Shown here: piece after piece, positions 32,951 to 40,497 of the stretch
Position numbering within the stretch: position 1 is the stretch's first letter
Layout: each line of letters opens with the position of its first letter
Origin: JBKPCD01 sp046727175
GTDB taxonomy: Bacteria > Acidobacteriota > Vicinamibacteria > Vicinamibacterales > 2-12-FULL-66-21
Direction of reading: 5' to 3'
DNA length: 54,509 bases
Assembly: GCA_046727175.1 (NCBI GenBank)
Contig: JBKPCD010000278.1
Coordinates: forward strand, 1-54,509
Program-made: the position numbers and the translations under genes
The notes under the pieces: model-generated
Told to the model about the DNA's origin: nothing
Seen by the model: only the letters and a program-made list of their open reading frames with translations
Databases searched by the model: none

Positions 32951-33871
32951 ATGAGCGTCCTCACGGTCTCCAACGTGCGCAAGTCCTTCGGATCCGTCAA
33001 AGCGCTCGACGGCGCGTCGTTCGATCTGCACCAGGGAGAGCTCCTGGCGTTGCTCGGTCCGAACGGCGCAGGCAAGACGACGTTGATTCGGGCCATTGCC
33101 GGACGCGTGCGGCTGGATGGCGGAGAGATTCGCCTGTTCGACGAACCACTCGGAAATGGCCGGACGCCGCGCGAGCTCGGGATAGTCCCGCAAGAAATCG
33201 CGTTGTATCCGCTGCTGACCGCTCGTGAGAACCTCGATGCATTCGGGCGACTGCAGGGGCTTTCCGGCAAGACACTGCAACAGCAAATCGAGTGGGCGCT
33301 CGATCGCACCGGCCTGGCGGATCGCGCCAGGGAGCCGATCAAGCAATTCTCCGGCGGCATGCGTCGCCGTCTGAACATCGCGTGCGGCATCCTGCACCGT
33401 CCCCGCGTCGTCCTCCTCGACGAACCGACAGCTGGCGTCGACCCGCAAAGCCGTGAACGCATTTACGACGTCCTCTCGGAGCTCGCCGCGAGTGGCGTGT
33501 CGTTGCTGCTCACCACTCATCATCTCGAGGAAGCCGAAGCGCGCTGTGAACGAACCGTGATCATCGATCACGGCCGAGTGATCGCGTCCGGCACGCTCGC
33601 GCAACTCGTCGAACAGACCGTTGGCCGCCATCGCCTGGTGACTCTGCACCTCAGCGAGCCGCTGCCCGCAGTGCCAGCGCAGGGACAGCTCGAAGTCGAC
33701 GCCGCGGATCCACGCACGATCCGCGCGCGAATGGACGATGTCGCGGCTGAATTGCCGCTGTTGCTCGAGACTGTTCGTCGCGCCGGCCGAAGCGTCGAGG
33801 ATGTCGACGTGCGAAGCCCCAGTCTGCAAGCTGTCTTCATTCATCTCACCGGAAGGGAGTTGCGCGAGTAA
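32951..33871 (+). CDS. ABC-2 type transporter ATP-binding protein
   Basis: A 306-residue ATPase of the DrrA/NodI-like group: Walker A GPNGAGKTT, Q-loop VPQEIALYPLLT, signature FSGGMRRRLN, Walker B VVLLDEPTAGVDP and the H-loop LLTTHHLEEAE. The last 80 residues are a regulatory tail. Its stop touches the start of the permease gene, so the two form one operon exporting an unknown substrate (lipid, polysaccharide or drug). Confidence 0.95.
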   Translation: MSVLTVSNVRKSFGSVKALDGASFDLHQGELLALLGPNGAGKTTLIRAIAGRVRLDGGEIRLFDEPLGNGRTPRELGIVPQEIALYPLLTARENLDAFGRLQGLSGKTLQQQIEWALDRTGLADRAREPIKQFSGGMRRRLNIACGILHRPRVVLLDEPTAGVDPQSRERIYDVLSELAASGVSLLLTTHHLEEAEARCERTVIIDHGRVIASGTLAQLVEQTVGRHRLVTLHLSEPLPAVPAQGQLEVDAADPRTIRARMDDVAAELPLLLETVRRAGRSVEDVDVRSPSLQAVFIHLTGRELRE

Positions 33872-35163
33872 TGGGCACGCTGCTGCGGATCGGACTCACC
33901 AACCTCCGACGCGATCGCGTCGCGCAGGCGTTGACGTTCGTTCTGCCGATCATCTTCTTCTCGATCTTTGCGACCGTGTTCGGCGGGCAGGGAGATCGGC
34001 AGACGGCACGCATCCGGGTGGCAGTGGCCGACGAGGACCATTCGGATTTCGCGCGGCGAATCATCGATGGCCTCACGCGTGAAGAGGGTCTTCGCGTGCG
34101 CTCCACCGTCGAAGAGAAAGGTGGGCCTCCACTCGATCGCTCCGCAGCCGAACGGCTCGTTCGGAACGGAGATCTACCGGTAGCGATTGTTCTTCCCGCG
34201 GGGCTCGGCGCGTCCTTTGCCGAACGCGGGTTGAGCGGCGGCGGGCCTGCGATTCAGTTGCTCGCCGACGTCTCGGATCGCATCGCGCCGCCAATGGTGC
34301 AGGGCCTGCTGCAGAAGGTGACGATGACGGCGGCGCCGGACCTCATGATGCAGGGAGGCTTTCGCCAGTTCGAGAAGTACGCCGGCCAGCTCACGCCGCA
34401 GCAGCGTGCAGCGGTCGATGCATGGTTGCCCATGCTTCGCGCACAGACGAGTGGTCAGACGCCGCGAAATGGAGGGGGGGCCTCGACGACGTTCGGGGCG
34501 GGCCTGATGGGTGTCGAGGTCTCGATCGTCGACGTATTGCGGACCGACAATCCGCGCGCATCGCTGATCTCGTTCTACGCGGCGGGAATCGGCGTGATGT
34601 TCCTGCTCTTTTCCGCCGTTGGTGGCGCCGGTGGCGCGTTGCTCGAAGAGGTCGAGTCCGGGACACTCGAACGACTGCTGTCGACGAAGATCGGCATGTC
34701 CGGTCTTCTGGTGGGGAAGTGGCTCCTGCTCGGCATCGTCGGCTTCGCGCAGCTGTCGGTCATGTTCCTCTGGGCGCGGCTTGCGTTTCAGCTGCCGCTC
34801 TTCTCACATCTGCCGGGTTTTCTCGTGATGACGACCTTCACAGCCGCGGCGGCCGCTGCGCTCGGGCTCGTGCTGGCGACGCTGGCGCGCACGCGCGCGC
34901 AACTACACGGGTTCTCGACGATCCTGATCCTGACGATGTCCGCGATCGGCGGCAGCATGTTCCCGCGATTCCTGATGAGCGAGACGATGCAGAAGTTCGG
35001 CCTCATCACCTTCAATGCGTGGGCACTCGACGGCTACCTCAAAGTCTTCTGGCGCGGCGCGCCGATCTGGCAGCTCTGGCCGCAGGTCACCGTCCTGGTT
35101 GCGTTGACGTTGGTTTTCCTCACCGCCGCGCGCATGCTGGCGCGGCGGTGGGAAACCATCTGA
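33871..35163 (+). CDS. ABC-2 type transporter permease
   Basis: The 430-residue permease has the NatB/YhaP-like plan: one TM near the N-terminus (ALTFVLPIIFFSIFATVFGG), a large extracytoplasmic domain (about residues 45-235), then five or six TM helices in the last 190 residues, with the conserved ESGTLERLLSTKIG region and GGSMFPRFLMSETMQ. It pairs with the ATPase encoded immediately upstream. The stop codon is the first part of a heptamer tract. Confidence 0.92.
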   Translation: MGTLLRIGLTNLRRDRVAQALTFVLPIIFFSIFATVFGGQGDRQTARIRVAVADEDHSDFARRIIDGLTREEGLRVRSTVEEKGGPPLDRSAAERLVRNGDLPVAIVLPAGLGASFAERGLSGGGPAIQLLADVSDRIAPPMVQGLLQKVTMTAAPDLMMQGGFRQFEKYAGQLTPQQRAAVDAWLPMLRAQTSGQTPRNGGGASTTFGAGLMGVEVSIVDVLRTDNPRASLISFYAAGIGVMFLLFSAVGGAGGALLEEVESGTLERLLSTKIGMSGLLVGKWLLLGIVGFAQLSVMFLWARLAFQLPLFSHLPGFLVMTTFTAAAAAALGLVLATLARTRAQLHGFSTILILTMSAIGGSMFPRFLMSETMQKFGLITFNAWALDGYLKVFWRGAPIWQLWPQVTVLVALTLVFLTAARMLARRWETI

Positions 35164-35190
35164 CTTACTTCTTACTTCTTACTTTCTTTG
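35161..35190. repeat. Heptamer tract (CTTCTTA)
   Basis: TGACTTA, CTTCTTA, CTTCTTA, CTTTCTT. The TGA stop of the ABC-2 permease is the first three bases of the tract, and the convergent SPFH gene ends two bases after it. Confidence 0.65.
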
Positions 35191-35191
35191 T

Positions 35192-36064
35192 TCATTGGCC
35201 GCCAAGGATGATCGGCAGCCCTTCTTTCCCGCTGCCGATCACGATCACCTTGGCGTTCGGCGACTCGGCAATCTTCGTGGTGGCCTCGATGCCCTTCCAT
35301 CGCAGCAGCTCGGGGCTGATGCCGGTCGCGACGATCCGCTGGAAGTCGGCAACGCCGGTCGCCTCGATGCGCTTGCGTTCCGCCTCCTGCTTTTCCTTCA
35401 GCAGCACGAACTCCATCCGTTGACTCTCCTGGTCGGCGCTCAGCTTCTCTTCGATCGCGGTCGTGATGCGCGGCGGCAGCGTCAGCTTCCTGAGCGGCGT
35501 GCTTTCAATCGTGATACCGCGCGGAGCAACGAGCACGCGAAGATCGGTCGTGACGAGTTGCGCCAGATGCTCGCGCTCCGACGTGTAGAGGGCCTTGGCT
35601 TCGTAGGCGGCGGTGACGCCGCGAGTGACCGACCGGAATTGAGGCTCGAGAATCACGCCGATGTAGTCCTGCCCGATCGTGCGGTAGACATCACTGGCCT
35701 TCTCCGGATCGAGATGGAAGAGGACACTGACTTCGACCTGCATGGACAGGCCTTCCTTCGACGGCACGTCCATGACTTCCTTCAGCTCCTGCGTCTTGAC
35801 CGAGAGCGTGGTGACGCGCGCGAAGGGATTGACGATCTGAATGCCTGACTTGAGCGTCTCGGGCGCCACGCGGCCGAACAGATCGACGACGCCGACGTGA
35901 CCTGCCGGGATCACGCGCAGCGAGCGTGCGCCAACAACGAGAAGCACCAGCAGAATCATCAGGAACCCAATCGAGCGGAACACGCGTGGACTTGCTCCGT
36001 TACGACGCAGCGCGACCGCGGACAGCGCAAGACCCAGCACCACGAGGGCGGTGAAGAGACCCAT
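35192..36064 (-). CDS. SPFH/Band 7 (prohibitin-family) membrane protein
   Basis: The 290-residue protein has two hydrophobic N-terminal segments (about 2-19 and 30-47), then a Band 7 domain (RVIPAGHVGVVDLFGRVAPETL; VLVAPRGITIESTPLRKLTLP) and a helical, charged region (EEKLSADQESQRMEFVLLKEKQEAERKR) suited to oligomerisation. Prohibitin-like proteins build membrane microdomains and can modulate membrane proteases. ATG 36064 has AAAGGAG nine bases upstream; the longer frame is rejected. No NfeD or FtsH gene is adjacent. Confidence 0.9.
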   Translation of the reverse strand: MGLFTALVVLGLALSAVALRRNGASPRVFRSIGFLMILLVLLVVGARSLRVIPAGHVGVVDLFGRVAPETLKSGIQIVNPFARVTTLSVKTQELKEVMDVPSKEGLSMQVEVSVLFHLDPEKASDVYRTIGQDYIGVILEPQFRSVTRGVTAAYEAKALYTSEREHLAQLVTTDLRVLVAPRGITIESTPLRKLTLPPRITTAIEEKLSADQESQRMEFVLLKEKQEAERKRIEATGVADFQRIVATGISPELLRWKGIEATTKIAESPNAKVIVIGSGKEGLPIILGGQ

Positions 36065-36149
36065 TGCAGCTCCTTTGCTTTCAACGTATGGACGAATTGT
36101 AGGGCGGGCAGGTTTCGGGGGCGTTACGTGTGATTTACGGGCACCAGAC

Positions 36150-36198
36150 ATTGCGGAATGCAGATTGCGGATTGCTGATTGCGCATCATTGATTGCGA
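36150..36198. repeat. Heptamer tract (ATTGCGG), seven units
   Basis: ATTGCGG, AATGCAG, ATTGCGG, ATTGCTG, ATTGCGC, ATCATTG, ATTGCGA. This is one of the cleanest tracts: seven consecutive 7-bp steps with no indel, in the divergent gap between the SPFH and nitrilase genes. Confidence 0.8.
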
Positions 36199-36288
36199 CG
36201 GTACCCCGGCGCGCATCGCTCAGCCCAACCAGTCAAGTTCGGTGTCGCAATGATCCATCGACCGTTCTCGTGGATATAAGATGCACTG

Positions 36289-37116
36289 GTGAAGATTGCG
36301 CTGATTCAGCAGCGGGCAAGCGAGAACAAGGAAGACAACGTGCGACGGGGCGTCGCTGCGCTCGAGAACGCTGCGAAAGCGGGCGCGCGGCTCGTCGCGT
36401 TTCCCGAGCTCGGGTTCGAGCGGTTCCATCCGCAGCGGCCCGCCGCGAGCGAACCGTGGCGGCTCGCCGAGCCGGTGCCCGGCCCGACGACCGAGGCATT
36501 CCGTTGTGCGGCCCGGGAATTCGACGTGGTGGTCGTGATGAATCTCTACGAACGCGATGGAGATCGCGCGTATGACTGTTCACCGGTCATCGATGCCGAC
36601 GGGACGCTGCTCGGACGTACGAGGATGGTCCACATCACGGACTATCCGTGCTTCCACGAGCAGGGATACTACACGCCAGGCGATACGGGCGTGCCGGTGT
36701 ACCGCACTGCGGCAGGATCGGTTGGCGTGGCGATCTGTTACGACCGTCACTATCCCGAGTACATGCGTGCACTCGCCCTTGGCGGCGCGGATCTCGTCGT
36801 GGTCCCGCAAGCCGGATGCATCGACGAATGGCCGGAAGGCCTTTACGAAGCGGAAATGCGCGTCGCCGCGTTTCAGAACGGCTACTTCGTCGCGCTCTGC
36901 AATCGCGTCGGTGAGGAGCCCTGCCTGACATTTGCCGGCGAGTCGTTCGTGTGTGCGCCCGACGGACGGGTCATCGCGCGGGCGCCGAAGCTCGAAGAGG
37001 CGACGCTCGTGGCCGACATCGATCCGGCCGAGGCCGCGGCGTCGCACGCCCGTCGGCTATTCATGCAGCATCGACGTCCGGAACTGTACGCGGAGTGGGT
37101 GTCGGGGTCGCCGTGA
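36289..37116 (+). CDS. Carbon-nitrogen hydrolase (nitrilase superfamily) with an altered catalytic lysine
   Basis: The 275-residue protein looks like N-carbamoylputrescine/beta-ureidopropionate amidases. The catalytic glutamate is E40 (FPELGF) and the nucleophile is the cysteine of GVAICYDRHYPEYMRAL. The third triad member, the lysine of the usual YRKxH motif, is methionine here (GRTRMVHITD). That may define a subfamily with a different mechanism or a non-catalytic role. The start is GTG at 36289. TATAAG ends eight bases before it, so the mRNA may be leaderless. The stop overlaps the next gene. Confidence 0.82.
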   Translation: MKIALIQQRASENKEDNVRRGVAALENAAKAGARLVAFPELGFERFHPQRPAASEPWRLAEPVPGPTTEAFRCAAREFDVVVVMNLYERDGDRAYDCSPVIDADGTLLGRTRMVHITDYPCFHEQGYYTPGDTGVPVYRTAAGSVGVAICYDRHYPEYMRALALGGADLVVVPQAGCIDEWPEGLYEAEMRVAAFQNGYFVALCNRVGEEPCLTFAGESFVCAPDGRVIARAPKLEEATLVADIDPAEAAASHARRLFMQHRRPELYAEWVSGSP

Positions 37117-37118
37117 GC

Positions 37119-37607
37119 ATGGAACAGGCCGGCCGGTGTGTGCGCGTGCTGGCATACTCACTCGCATTTACCGCCGCCGCGGCGGGCTGCCGGAACGTGG
37201 ACGTCGTCACCGCGTCGTATGCGACTCTCGATGAGGCGCGTCTGGCCGGCGCCCTCGGCGGCGGCCGCATGCCGGAGGGCCTCCCTCCAGGCACGCGGGA
37301 GATTCGCGAAGCGCGCGACCTCGACACGAATCGCCGCTGGGGCCTGTTTGCCTTCCCGCCCGACCAGGGTAACGCGCTGCGTCAGCTCATCGACGCCGAG
37401 GAGCTCGCGCTCGACGATCAGGAATGCGATATCCCGGCGCGCATCGAGTGGTGGCCGGTCCTCCTGCGCGGCGCGCTGAACACCGATAGCATTCGCGCCA
37501 CCGGACTGCACCTCTACCCGCACCGCAGCAGCGATCTCCTGTTTGCGGTTAACTGGGAACAGGGTCGTGCGTATTACTGGACCAAGAAAGCTCGAAGTCC
37601 GAAGTAA
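37119..37607 (+). CDS. Putative lipoprotein of unknown function
   Basis: The 162-residue product starts with a short basic N-terminus and hydrophobic core (VRVLAYSLAFTAAAAGC), where AAGC is a marginal lipobox. The mature part has an aromatic-rich centre (CDIPARIEWWPVLLRGALN) and ends NWEQGRAYYWTKKARSPK. I do not recognise the family. A GTG at 37113 overlapping the previous stop is an alternative start and would couple it to the nitrilase gene. The last five codons lie in a heptamer tract, so the natural C-terminus may have been a little earlier. Confidence 0.65.
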   Translation: MEQAGRCVRVLAYSLAFTAAAAGCRNVDVVTASYATLDEARLAGALGGGRMPEGLPPGTREIREARDLDTNRRWGLFAFPPDQGNALRQLIDAEELALDDQECDIPARIEWWPVLLRGALNTDSIRATGLHLYPHRSSDLLFAVNWEQGRAYYWTKKARSPK

Positions 37608-37627
37608 GAAGGCAGAAATAAGACGGC
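37586..37627. repeat. Heptamer tract (AGAAGNN) running out of the lipoprotein gene
   Basis: GAAAGCT, CGAAGTC, CGAAGTA, AGAAGGC, AGAAATA, AGACGGC. The stop codon of the lipoprotein gene (37605-37607) lies inside it. Confidence 0.65.
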
Positions 37628-37657
37628 TCGCTCACGACTGCAGGCGAGCGAAGGAGA

Positions 37658-37730
<73 letters not shown>

Positions 37731-37812
37731 ACACGTTAACGCCAGCGGCCTGCTAAGCAGAACCCCGATCATAGCACTTGCGTATTCTCCTTGCAGGCGC
37801 CCGGCGCTGACG

Positions 37813-38748
37813 GTGCCGGTCATCTCCACCCCAGCGCGCACAGAACGCGCGCCGGGGACCCGGGCCCCAGTGGTCGCTGCTTACGTGCCGCCTCGCCCCA
37901 CACCCCAATCGGCCGCGCCGCGCCGCCCCGCCCGTGATCTGATCGAGGCGGTCCTCGAGAACATGCGGTCGAACCTCGAGCCGTTGAAGTACTCGACGCT
38001 CGTGCCGAGCCGGTACCTCGTGTATCTCCATCCAGATGAGTTCGCGCGCATCGAGGGGCTCGTGCCGGTCCTGCAGGACCAGACCGCCCGCGCCTTGAAA
38101 GATGCCGTCCAGGACCTGAATCGGCGGCCGCTGCGCCGTTACCTCGATCGATTTTTGGGCGAGAGCCCGCCCGTCGAAAACCCCGCGAAGGAGTGGCAGA
38201 TTGAGTTTCTGGCGGACCCGGATGGCGAGCTTGCGGAAGGGGACATCCTCATCCACTCCGACCTGCTGATTCCCGAGCGTCAGGAGACCTGGGCGGGCAA
38301 CCTCACGCGACGGATAACGACGATGCACGTGGGGCAGCGGACGACGAAGCGCGAGTCGATCAGCGTCGAAGCGACGGGTAAGCCCGTCGTGCGCGCGAAG
38401 CTCAGTTATCAGGACAAAGGCGGGCCTCATACGTTCGATATGACGACCGACTCGATCACCATCGGCCGCGGCGGGGCAATCTACCGCGTCGATGTTCGCA
38501 TCGATGGCTCCGTCGACGTGTCGCGCGAGCACCTCCGGATCCGTCGCGATCCAGGCTCAGGGCGCTTCTTCGTCATCGATCTGAGCTCGCTCGGTTCCAC
38601 GCTCGACGGCCAGCGGCTGCCCAAAGGGTACGAGGACGTCGACGGCACCCGCCGTGAGAACGGCGTCGAAACACCGCTGCCGACCCGCGCGCGGCTTGGA
38701 CTCGCCGACACGATCTATCTCGATTTCGAAGTTGTCTCCGCTCAATGA
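37813..38748 (+). CDS. FHA-domain protein with a DUF3662-like N-terminal region (FhaA-like 1)
   Basis: The 311-residue protein has a proline-rich start, a DUF3662-like segment (IEAVLENMRSNLEPLKY; LVPSRYLVYLHPDEFARIEG) and a C-terminal FHA domain (ITIGRGG; VSREHLRI; SLGSTLDGQRLP), the phosphothreonine-binding module with the usual GR, SxxH and N/S-G positions. In Mycobacterium, FhaA binds phosphorylated cell-wall proteins. It opens the kinase/phosphatase/cell-wall operon. Start is GTG 37813. The stop overlaps the next start (ATGA). Confidence 0.85.
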   Translation: MPVISTPARTERAPGTRAPVVAAYVPPRPTPQSAAPRRPARDLIEAVLENMRSNLEPLKYSTLVPSRYLVYLHPDEFARIEGLVPVLQDQTARALKDAVQDLNRRPLRRYLDRFLGESPPVENPAKEWQIEFLADPDGELAEGDILIHSDLLIPERQETWAGNLTRRITTMHVGQRTTKRESISVEATGKPVVRAKLSYQDKGGPHTFDMTTDSITIGRGGAIYRVDVRIDGSVDVSREHLRIRRDPGSGRFFVIDLSSLGSTLDGQRLPKGYEDVDGTRRENGVETPLPTRARLGLADTIYLDFEVVSAQ

Positions 38749-38840
38749 CATTCCTGCTCTGGATGCGTGTGGTTCTCCTGCTGCCGCTCGGTGCGCTGGC
38801 GGCATTTCTGGTGTGGGCCGTTGTCACGAATCGCGACTAG
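38745..38840 (+). CDS. 31-residue single-pass membrane microprotein
   Basis: Between the FHA and PP2C genes an ATG overlapping the FHA stop opens a 31-codon frame: MTFLLWMRVVLLLP, then LGALAAFLVWAVVTNRD. It is almost entirely one TM helix with a charged TNRD end. Its own stop lies downstream of the likely PP2C start, so all three genes overlap. Small TM peptides in such operons often tune a larger membrane partner; here that would be the kinase, phosphatase or SEDS synthase. It could be chance, but the couplings on both sides make that less likely. Confidence 0.5.
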   Translation: MTFLLWMRVVLLLPLGALAAFLVWAVVTNRD

Positions 38841-40497
38841 CCGGGCGACGCCGGTCACGACGCTGCTGAGGGCTGCCGGCGACAGTCATCCCGGCCTCCA
38901 TCGCGAGACGAATGAGGACCGGTTCTACGTCGACGCGTCGCGCGGCCTGTTCATGGTCGTCGACGGCGTCGGCGGTCACGCCGCGGGCGAGCGTGCCGCC
39001 GACATCGCGGTGGCGCTGCTGCGCGTGAGGCTCGAGCGCGCAACCGGCACCGTCGAGAATCGCGTTCGCGAAGCGATCGCGATGGCCAACAACGAAATCC
39101 ATCGTCAGGCCTCTCTCCGGCCGGAGTGGCGCGGGATGGCGTGCGTGCTGACGGTCGCTGTCATTGACGTGGGCAGCGTTGTCGTCGGTCATGTGGGGGA
39201 TACGCGGCTGTACAAGCTCCGCGCGGGACGCATCGAGAAGCTGACGCGCGATCACTCGCCGGTTGGCGAGCGCGAGGACGCCCACGAGCTGTCCGAGCTC
39301 GAGGCCATGCGCCATCCACGGCGGAACGAGGTGTATCGCGACGTTGGCTCCGACCAGCACGAACCGACGGACCGCGACTTCATCGACGTCTTTCGTGTCC
39401 CATTCGAGCCGGACGCGGCGTTGCTGCTCTGCAGCGACGGGCTCACGGACTGTGTGACGTCCGCGACGATCGAAGCGCTCGTCGGGGACCACGCCGGCAA
39501 TCCAGAGGCCGTCGTTCGCGCCCTCATCGAGGCGGCAAACGGCGCCGGCGGGAAGGACAATGTCACGGCTCTTTACGTCGAGGGCGCCACTTTCGCGCGC
39601 GGCGACGATACTCGCGATCTCCAGCGTCGCGTGACGATCCTCCCTTCCGTGGCTGCAATTCCCCAACCCCCCGATATCGAGGCTGCTCGTGGTCGATCGC
39701 GTCGATGGCGCGTCACCGCCATCGTCGTGTCGATTATCGCCGTTGCCGGCGCTGCTGCGTACCTGTTCCGCGCTCGCCTCGAGCCCCTCGAGAACGCCGT
39801 GATGATCTGGTTCGCGCCGCGTCAAATCGTCGTGCGCCCGGCGGAGTCAATCGCGTCGGCACTCGAGAGGGCGGCGGCCGGCACCGTGATCATCGTCGAG
39901 CCCGGCGATTACCGCGAGCGGATCGAGATCAAGAGCGGCGTACGCATTCGAAGTCGTGTGCCGCGTGGCGCGACGCTGAAGCCCCCGGCGGCCGCATCTG
40001 AGTCGAATGCCGCGGTAACAGCCGTTGACGTGATTGATGGTGAGCTCTCCGGATTTCGCATCGTCGGTGATGCGAACGCGCCGTTGGACACTGGTGTTCT
40101 GTTGCGGAATGCCGATGTCGCTCTGGTCGATGTGGAGATCACCGGTGTGCGCCAGGCTGGCGTCGAGTTCGCCGGTGGTGCCGGCGGGATGCTGATCGCG
40201 AGCGAGATTCACGACAACACAGGCGCCGGGCTCGTCGTTCGCAGCGGCGCCGCTCCGCGCGTCGCCCACAGTGTGTTCACGCGGAACGGAACCGGCGCCC
40301 ACGCACCTGGCGCAATCTTCGTCGAGCCCGCCTCGCATCCGACCTTCGATTCGAACACGTTCGTCGCAGTCAAGCCAGAGCTGCTCGTGCCGGGCGGCGA
40401 CGCTGCGGCGCTCCAGCGCGAGAACTGGTTCGTCGATCAGCCGATTCGACGTGCTCCAGCAGCGACGCCGCCGTCGCGAACGCCCAACCGACAATGA
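38821..40497 (+). CDS. PP2C-type Ser/Thr phosphatase with TM helix and beta-helix ectodomain
   Basis: Residues about 15-260 are PP2C: SHPGLHRETNEDRF, MVVDGVGGHAAGERAA, GHVGDTRLYKLRAG, LTRDHSPVG, LLCSDGLTDCV and GGKDNVTALYV supply the metal-binding aspartates. A TM helix (WRVTAIVVSIIAVAGAAAYLF) follows. The outer 240 residues repeat short hydrophobic strands (SGVRIRSRV; GFRIVGDAN; ALVDVEITGVRQAGVEF; LIASEIHDNTGAGLVV), a right-handed parallel beta-helix. Mycobacterial PstP lacks such a sensor. Start is uncertain: TTG 38821 is used; GTG 38791 is possible. The stop overlaps the kinase start. Confidence 0.88.
   Translation: MSRIATSRATPVTTLLRAAGDSHPGLHRETNEDRFYVDASRGLFMVVDGVGGHAAGERAADIAVALLRVRLERATGTVENRVREAIAMANNEIHRQASLRPEWRGMACVLTVAVIDVGSVVVGHVGDTRLYKLRAGRIEKLTRDHSPVGEREDAHELSELEAMRHPRRNEVYRDVGSDQHEPTDRDFIDVFRVPFEPDAALLLCSDGLTDCVTSATIEALVGDHAGNPEAVVRALIEAANGAGGKDNVTALYVEGATFARGDDTRDLQRRVTILPSVAAIPQPPDIEAARGRSRRWRVTAIVVSIIAVAGAAAYLFRARLEPLENAVMIWFAPRQIVVRPAESIASALERAAAGTVIIVEPGDYRERIEIKSGVRIRSRVPRGATLKPPAAASESNAAVTAVDVIDGELSGFRIVGDANAPLDTGVLLRNADVALVDVEITGVRQAGVEFAGGAGGMLIASEIHDNTGAGLVVRSGAAPRVAHSVFTRNGTGAHAPGAIFVEPASHPTFDSNTFVAVKPELLVPGGDAAALQRENWFVDQPIRRAPAATPPSRTPNRQ

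Noticed and set aside
37753..38532. Minus-strand frame of 259 codons opposite the first FHA gene
   Set aside because: Antisense shadow of the FHA protein gene; no family resemblance and rich in Arg/Asp/His.
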